A DNA stretch of 64,000 bases from Primulina eburnea. Taxonomy: Eukaryota > Streptophyta > Magnoliopsida > Lamiales > Gesneriaceae. The notes under the pieces are model-generated. The model saw nothing but the letters and a program-made list of their open reading frames with translations, was not told the DNA's origin and did not search any database. Shown here in pieces: positions 56,504 to 64,000 of this stretch. A program made the position numbers and the translations under genes. The stretch lies in NCBI RefSeq assembly GCF_022965805.1, contig NC_133105.1, positions 31,686,447 through 31,750,446 of the forward strand, read 5' to 3'. Numbering within the stretch: position 1 is the first letter of the stretch; every line of letters starts with the position of its first letter.

Positions 56504-59480
56504 ACTACTTGTCATCCTCAAACGGATGGAAAAACTGAAGAAGTCAATAGAACTTTGGGAACACTTTTACGTGCCATTCTTAAAAAGAACTTGGATTGAC
56601 ATTGCGGATTTTTTCTTTAGAGAAGTCGTTAGGTTACACGGCATGCCTAGGACTATTGTTTCTGGTCGCGATGTTAAATTCTTGAGTTACTTTTGCCCGA
56701 CTTTGTGGCTAAACTTGGCACAAAATTGTTGTTTTCTACTACTTGTCATCCTCAAACGGATGGACAAACTGAAGTTGTCAATAGAAGTTTGGGAACACTT
56801 TTGCGTGCTATTCTTAAAAAGAATTTGGATTGACATTTCTATGGACTTTTTTTTGGGGTTGTCTAGGACTAAGAAGGGGAGGGATTCTATTTTTGTTGTT
56901 CTGGATAGATTATCTAAGATGACACATATTATAGCTTGTCATAAAACCGATGATGTTTCAAACATTACGGATTTGTTCTTTAGAGAAGTCGTTAGGTTGC
57001 ATGGCATGCCTAGGACTATTGATTCTGGTCGCGATGTTAAATTCTTGAGTTACTTTTGGAAGACTTTATGGGCTAAACTTGGCACAAAATTGTTGTTTTC
57101 TACAACTTGTCATCCTCAAACGAATGGAAAAACTGAAATAGTCAATAGAACTTTGGGAACACTTTTGCGTGCTATTCTTAAAAAGAACATGGATTGACAT
57201 TGCGGATTTGTTCTTTAGAGAAGTCGTTAGGTTGCATGGCATGCCTAGGACTATTGTTTCTGGTCGCGATGTTAAATTCTTGAGTTACTTTTGCCCGACT
57301 TTGTGGCTAAACTTGGCACAAAATTGTTGTTTTCTACTACTTGTCATCCTCAAACAGATGGACAAACTGAAGTTGTCAATAGAACTTTGGGAACACTTTT
57401 GCGTGTTATTCTTAAAAAGAACTTGGATTGTCATTTCTATGGACTTTATTTTAAGGTTGCCTAGGACTAAGAAGGGGAGGGATTCTATTTTTGTTGTTAT
57501 GGATAGATTCTCTAAGATGGCACATTTTATAGCTTGTCATAAAACCGATGATGCTTCAAACATTGCGGATTTGTTCTTTAGAGAAGTCGTTAGGTTGCAT
57601 GGCATGCCTAGGACTATTGTTTCTGGTCGCGACGTTAAATTCTTGAGTTACTTTTGGAAGACTTTATGGGCTAAACTTGACACAAAATTGTTGTTTTCTA
57701 CTACTTGTCATCCTCAAACGGATGGACAAACTGAAGTTGTCAATAGAACTTTGGGAACACTTTTGCGTGCTATTTTTAAAAAGAACTTGGATTGACATTT
57801 CTATGGACTTTATTTTGGGTTGCCTAGGACTAAGAAGGGGAAGGATTTTCTTTTTGTTGTTGTGGATAGATTCTCTAAGATGACACATTTTATAGCTTGT
57901 CATAAAACCGATGATGCTTCAAACATTGGGGATTTGTTCTTTAGAGAAGTCGTTAGGTTGCATGGCATGCCTTGGATTATTGTTTCTGGTCGCGATGTTA
58001 AATTCTTGAGTTACTTTTGGAAGACTTTATGGGCTAAACTTGGCACAAAATTGTTGTTTTCTACTACTTGTCATCCTCAAACGGATGGACTAACTGAAGT
58101 TGTCAATAGAACTTTGGGAACACTTTTGCGTGCTATTCTTAAAAAGAACTTGGATTGACATTTCTATGGACTTTATTTTAAGGTTGCCTAGGACTAAGAA
58201 GGGGAGGGATTCTATTTTTGTTGTTATGGATAGATTCTCTAAGATGGCACATTTTATTGCTTGTCATAAAACCGATGATGCTTCAAACATTGCGGATTTG
58301 TTCTTTAGAGAAGTCGTTAGGTTGCATGGCATGCCTAGGACTATTGTTTCTGGTCGCGATGTTAAATTCTTGAGTTACTTTTGGAAGACTTTATGGGGTA
58401 AACTTGGCACAAAATTGTGGTTTTCTACTACTTTTCATCCTCAAACGGATGGACAAACTGAAGTTGTCTATAGAACTTTGGGAACACTTTTGCGTGCTAT
58501 TCTTAAAAAGAACTTGGATTGACATTTCTATGGACTTTATTTTGGGGTTGCCAAGGACTAAGAAGGGGAGGGATTCTATTTTTGTTGTTGTGGATATATT
58601 CTATAAGATGGCACATTTTATAGCTTGTCATAAAACTGATGATGCTTCAAACATTGCGGATTTGTTCTTTAGAAAAGTCGTTTGGTTGCATGGCATGCCT
58701 AGGACTATTGATTCTGGTCGCGATGTTAAATTCTTGAGTTACTTTTGGAAGACTTTATGGGCTAAACTTGGCACAAAATTGTTGTTTTCTACTACTTGTC
58801 ATCCTCAAACGGATGGACAAACTGAAGTAGTCAATAGAACTTTGGGAATACTTTTGCGTGCTATTCTTAAAAAGAACTTGGATTGACATTGCGGATTTGT
58901 TCTTTAGAGAAGTCGTTAGGTTGCATGGCATGCCTAGGACTATTGTTTCTGGTCGCGATGTTAAATTCTTGAGTTACTTTTGCCCGACTTTGTGGCTAAA
59001 CTTGGCACAAAATTGTTGTTTTCTACTACTTGTCATCCTCAAACGGATGGACAAACTGAAGTTGTCAATAGAACTTTGGGAACACTTTTGCGTGCTATTC
59101 TTAAAAAGAACTTGGATTGAAATTTCTATGGACTTTATTTTGGGGTTGACTAGGACTAAGAAGGGGAGGGATTCTATTTTTGTATTGTTGTGGATAGATT
59201 CTCTAAGATGGCACATTTTATAGCTTGTCATAAAACCGGTGATGCTTCAAACATTGCGGATTTGTTCTTTAGAGCAGTCGTTAGGTTGCATGGCATGCCT
59301 AGGACTATTGATTCTGGTCGCGATGTTAAATTCTTGAGTTACTTTTGGAAGACTTTATGGGCTAAACTTGGCTCAAAATTGTTGTTTTCTACTACTTGTC
59401 ATCCTCAAACGGATGGACAGACTGAAGTAGTCAATAGAACTTTGGGAACACTTTTGCGTGCTATTCTTAAAAAGAACTTG
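56504..59480 (+). repeat. Integrase-core satellite array, segment 3
   Basis: The array resumes within the monomer interrupted by gypsy-1. B monomers start near 56598, 57196 and 58885, with about six A monomers. It includes KGKDFLF-type and DIFYK-type A monomers also found in the 2.29-kb repeat, in a different order. It ends at AAGAACTTG, where LTR copy 3 begins. Confidence 0.9.
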
Positions 59481-60247
59481 TGATGTGAATCTGGCCGGGC
59501 ATGGTGTTCAAAGGACGGCTAAGGAAGTTCAAATAGGCACTGCAAGGAGTGATGATCAAGGAAGAAGGGCTCGTGATGCATGTGAGTATGATTGGAGATC
59601 GAAAAAACATTATTCAAGCATCAATTTTGTCGACCGAGGCTACACGGACCTATACACGGGGTCCGTGCCCACCACAATCGAGAATGAAGAAAACCGAGCC
59701 TACACGGACCCCTGCACGGACCAGTACACGGGGTCCGTGTCCTTTGTTTGCTGGAGAGTGTTTTTGGCCGAGTCTACACGGACCCTCACCCGGAGGTCTA
59801 CACGGGGTCCGTGTCCTTTAGTTTTAGGCGATAATATTTTTCCTAAATTGGAATTTTAATTATTTTGGCAAGTAGATTTGATATCTTTTGATTTTGGAGA
59901 CAATATATACTCGAAAATTTCATCGTTGTAAACAACATTGATTATTATTCATCTTTTATGATATTTTATCATTGAGAATTCTCTCAACACAAGCTTAAGC
60001 TTCGTTATAACTTTTGCGTTGTATCAAATCAAACTTATCAAAAGATTTATCTTTTGTGGCGTTTGTCAATCGAATATCACGAGGGTTGCCAAGGACGGGT
60101 TCTTTGGAGGTTCTCTTTAATGAGATTGTTTCTTTTGTTGATTAATTGTTGCTAGATCGCGTGATCTAGAGGCGATTATCACACCTATCGATTACTTGTC
60201 TCAAAGATCGGGAAAAATCAAAGATCTCCGTGGCCGGGATCGCATCA
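59481..60247 (+). mobile_element. Array-associated solo LTR, copy 3 (767 bp)
   Basis: Same length and termini as copy 2, at the same position in the monomer. The flanks are ACTTG (59476-59480) and ACTTT (60248-60252), a target duplication with one later change. The monomer following it shares the GTTGCAAGG variant with those following copies 1 and 2. Confidence 0.9.
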
Positions 60248-63200
60248 ACTTTGATTGACATTGCGGATTTGTTCTTTAGAGAAGTCGTTAGGTTGCAAGG
60301 CATGCCTAGGACTATTGTTTCTGGTCGCGATGTTAAATTCTTGAGTTACTTTTGCCCGACTGTGTGGCTAAACTTGGCACAAAATTGTTGTTTTCTACTA
60401 CTTGTCATCCTCAAACGGATGGACAAACTGAAGTTGTCAATAGAACTTTGGGAACACATTTGCGTGCTATTCTTAAAAAGAACTTGGATTGACATTTCTA
60501 TTGACTTTATTTTGGGATTGCCTAGGACTAAGAAGGGGAGGGATTCTATTTTGTGGTTGTGGATAGATTCTCTTAGATGACACATTTTATAGCTTGTCAT
60601 AAAACCGATGATGCTTCAAACATTGCGGATTTGTTCTTTAGAGAAGTCGTTAGGTTGCATTGCATGCCTAGGACTATTGATTCTGGTCGCGATGTTAAAT
60701 TATTGAGTTACTTTTGGAAGACTTTATGGGCTAAACTTGGCACAAAATTGTTGTTTTCTACTACTTGTCATCCTCAAACGGATGGAAAAACTGAAGTAGT
60801 CAATAGAACTTTGGGAACACTTTTGCGTGCGATTCTTAAAAAGAACTTGGATTGACATTGCGGATTTGTTCTTTAGAGAAGTCGTTAGGTTGCATGGCAT
60901 GCCTGGGACTATTATTTCTGGTCGCGATGTTAAATTCTTGAGTTACTTTTGCCCGAATTTGTGGCTAAACTTGGCACAAAATTGTTGTTTTCTACTACTT
61001 GTCATCCTCAAACGGATGGACAAACTGAAGTTGTCAATAGAACTTTGGGAACACTTTTGCGTGCTATTCTTAAAAAGAATTTGTATTGACATTTCTATGG
61101 ACTTTTTTTTGCGGTTGTCCAGGACTAAGAAGGGGAGGGATTCTATTTTTGTTGTTCTGGATAGATTCTCTAAGATGACACATTTTATAGCTTGTCATAA
61201 AACCGATGATGCTTCAGACATTGCGGATTTGTTCTTTAGAGAAGTCGTTAGGTTGCATGGCATGCATAGGACTATTGATTCTGGTCGCGATGTTAAATTC
61301 TTGAGTTACTTTTGGAAGACTTTATGGGCTAAACTTGGCACAAAATTGTTGTTTTCTACTACTTGTCATCCTCAAACGAATGGAAAAACTGAAGTAGTCA
61401 ATAGAACTTTGGGAACACTTTTGCGTGCTATTCTTAAAAAGAACTTGGATTGACATTGCGGATTTGTTCTTTAGAGAAGTCGTTAGGTTGCATGGCATGC
61501 CTGGGACTATTGTTTCTGGTCGCGATGTTAAATTCTTGAGTTACTTTTGCCCGAATTTGTGGCTAAACTTGGCACAAAATTGTTGTTTTCTACTACTTGT
61601 CATCTTCAAACGGATGGACAAACTGAAATTGTCAATAGAAATTCGGGAATACTTTTGCGTGCTATTCTTAAAAAAAACTTGGATTGACATTTCTATGGAC
61701 TTTATTTTGGGTTGCCTAGGACTAAGAAGGGGAGGGATTTTCTTTTTGTTGTTGTGGATAGATTCTCCAAGAGGGCACATTTTATAGCTTGTCATAAAAC
61801 CGATGATGCTTCAAACATTGTGGATTTGTTCTTTAGAGAAGTCGTTAGGTTGCATGGCATGCCTAGGACTATTGTTTCTGGTCGCGATGTTAAATTCTTG
61901 AGTTACTTTTGGAAGACTTTATGGGCTAAACTTGGCACAAAATTGTTGTTTTCTACTACTTGTCATCCTCAAACGGATGGACAAACTGAAGTTGTCAATA
62001 GAACTTTGGGAACACTTTTGTGTGCTATTCTTAAAAAGAACTTGGATTCACATTTCTATGGACTTTATTTTGGGGTTGCCTAGGACTAAGAAGGGGAGGG
62101 ATTCTATTTTTGTTGTTGTGGATAGATTCTCTAAGATGGCACATTTTATAGTTTGTCATAAAACCGAAGATGCTTCAAACATTGCGGATTTGTTCTTTAG
62201 AGAAGTCGTTAGGTTGCATGGCATGCCTAGGACTATTGATTCTGGTCGCGATGTTAAATTCTTGAGTTACTTTTGGAAGACTTTATGGGCTAAACTTGGC
62301 ACAAAATTGTTGTTTTCTACTACTTGTCATCCTCAAACGGATGGAAAAACTGAAGTAGTCAATAGAACTTTGAAAACACTTTTGCGTGCTATTCTTAAAA
62401 AGAACTTGGATTGACATTGCGGATTTGTTCTTTAGAGAAGTCGTTAGGTTGCATGGCATGCCTAGGACTATTGTTTCTGGTCGCGATGTTAAATTCTTGA
62501 GTTACTTTTGCCCGACTTTGTGGCTAAACTTGGCACAAAATTGTTGTTTTCTACTACTTGTCATCCTCAAACGGATGGACAAACTGAAGTTGTCAATAGA
62601 ACTTTGGGAACACTTTTGCGTGTTATTCTTAAAAAAGAACTTGGATTGACATTTCTATGGACTTTATTTTAAGGTTGCCTAGGACTAAGAAGGGGAGGGA
62701 TTCTATTTTTGTTGTTATGGATAGATTCTCTAAGATGGCACATTTTATAGCTTGTCTTAAAACCGATGATGCTTCAAACATTGCGGATTTGTTCTTTAGA
62801 GAAGTCGTTAGGTTGCATGGCATGCCTAGGACTATTGTTTCTGATCGCGATGTTAAATTCTTGAGTTACTTTTGGAAGACTTTATGGGCTAAACTTGACA
62901 CAAAATTGTTGTTTTCTACTACTTGTCATCCTCAAACGGATGGACAAACTGAAGTTGTCAATAGAACTTTGGGAACACTTTTGCGTGCTATTTTTAAAAA
63001 GAACTTGGATTGACATTTCTATGGACTTTATTTTGGGTTGCCTAGGACTAAGAAGGGGAAGGATTTTCTTTTTGTTGTTGTGGATAGATTCTCTAAGATG
63101 ACACATTTTATAGCTTGTCATAAAACCGATGATGCTTCAAACATTGGGGATTTGTTCTTTAGAGAAGTCGTTAGGTTGCATGGCATGCCTTGGATTATTG

Positions 63201-64000
63201 TTTCTGGTCGTGATGTTAAATTCTTGAGTTACTTTTGGAAGACTTTATGGGCTAAACTTGGCACAAAATTGTTGTTTTCTACTACTTGTCATCCTCAAAC
63301 GGATGGACAAACTGAAGTTGTCAATAGAACTTTGGGAACACTTTTGCGTGCTATTCTTAAAAAGAACTTGGATTGACATTTCTATGGACTTTATTTTGGG
63401 GTTGCCTAGGACTAAGAAGGGGAGGGATTCTATTTTTGTTGTTGTGGATAGATTCTCTAAGATGGCACATTTTATAGTTTGTCATAAAACCGATGATGCT
63501 TCAAACATTGCGGATTTGTTCTTTAGAGAAGTCGTTAGGTTGCATGGCATGCCTAGGACTATTGATTCTGGTTGCGATGTTAAATTCTTGAGTTACTTTT
63601 GGAAGACTTTATGGGCTAAACTTGGCACAAACTTGTTGTTTTCTACTACTTGTCATCCTCAAACGGATGGAAAAACTGAAGTAGTCAATAGAACTTTGAG
63701 AACACTTTTGCGTGCTATTCTTAAAAAGAACTTGGATTGACATTGCGGATTTGTTCTTTAGAGAAGTCGGTAGGTTGCATGGCATGCCTAGGACTATTGT
63801 TTCTGGTCGCGATGTTAAATTCTTGAGTTACTTTTGCCCGACTTTGTGGATAAACTTGGCACAAAATTGTTGTTTTCTACTACTTGTCATCCTCAAACGG
63901 ATGGACAAACTGAAGTTGTCAATAGAACTTTGGGAACACTTTTGCGTGCTATTCTTAAAAAGAACTTGGATTGACATTTCTATGGACTTTATTTTGGGGT
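60248..64000 (+). repeat. Integrase-core satellite array, segment 4 (runs off the window)
   Basis: B monomers start near 60256, 60854, 61452, 62413 and 63748, with about seven A monomers. The A monomer at 62657-63013 is the only one I found that still has SDRD (GAT at 62843-62845) and not SGRD. The array reaches the window edge, so its full length is unknown. Confidence 0.9.

Noticed and set aside
59481..60247. Two independent LTR insertions at the same site in the array
   Set aside because: Shared neighbouring variants (GTTGCAAGG) point to one insertion followed by duplication.

Overview
The window is nuclear DNA from a flowering plant. The evidence is one intron-containing Bet v 1/PR-10-type gene, an AT-rich background, and dense nested Ty1/copia and Ty3/gypsy LTR retrotransposons with plant-type tRNA-iMet primer sites. 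The style of the retroelement accessory ORF near 7 kb reminds me of Lamiales (Gesneriaceae) genomes, but that is recall and not proof. There is no bacterial or organellar content. The only probable host gene is the PR-10-like gene at 803-1659 (minus strand). Everything else I can interpret is mobile or repetitive DNA.

Layout. 1-3650: PR-10 gene, AT-rich intergenic DNA, a ~100-bp tRNA-derived SINE with a perfect 17-bp target duplication (2779-2913), a decayed SINE/LINE-like repeat (3116-3475) and a TA microsatellite. 3651-7491: 3' part of a minus-strand SIRE-like copia element, with a 3' LTR split by a solo LTR (3822-5138, TSD TGACT), a polypurine tract, and an accessory ORF broken by two in-frame stops. 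7492-17787: a minus-strand copia element (LTRs 8342-10479 and 15566-17271) that lacks its integrase domain, apparently sitting inside another LTR whose two ends are at 7492-8341 and 17272-17787.

17788-64000: a tandem array of about 28 kb built from the catalytic core of a Ty3/gypsy integrase. It uses a ~364-bp monomer (A) and a ~234-bp deletion monomer (B), arranged in higher-order repeats (598 bp, ~2.29 kb and longer). A 767-bp LTR occurs three times in it at the same monomer position (17788-18394 truncated, 23152-23918, 59481-60247) and seems to have been co-amplified with the array. The array is interrupted once by a full-length chromovirus-type gypsy element (40303-56498, TSD TTTTT). That element's gag is in turn interrupted by a second, minus-strand gypsy element (42049-50544, TSD GGCGA). 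Order of events: array, then gypsy-1, then gypsy-2.

Two observations stand out. First, the integrase-core satellite: nearly every monomer carries the same loss of the second catalytic aspartate (SDRD to SGRD). Second, several sequence-unrelated LTR families each carry a cluster of short GC-rich palindromes with a family-specific core, in U3 just upstream of the TATA box wherever orientation and TATA can be assigned. Counts, periods and identities here were read by eye and should be recomputed.
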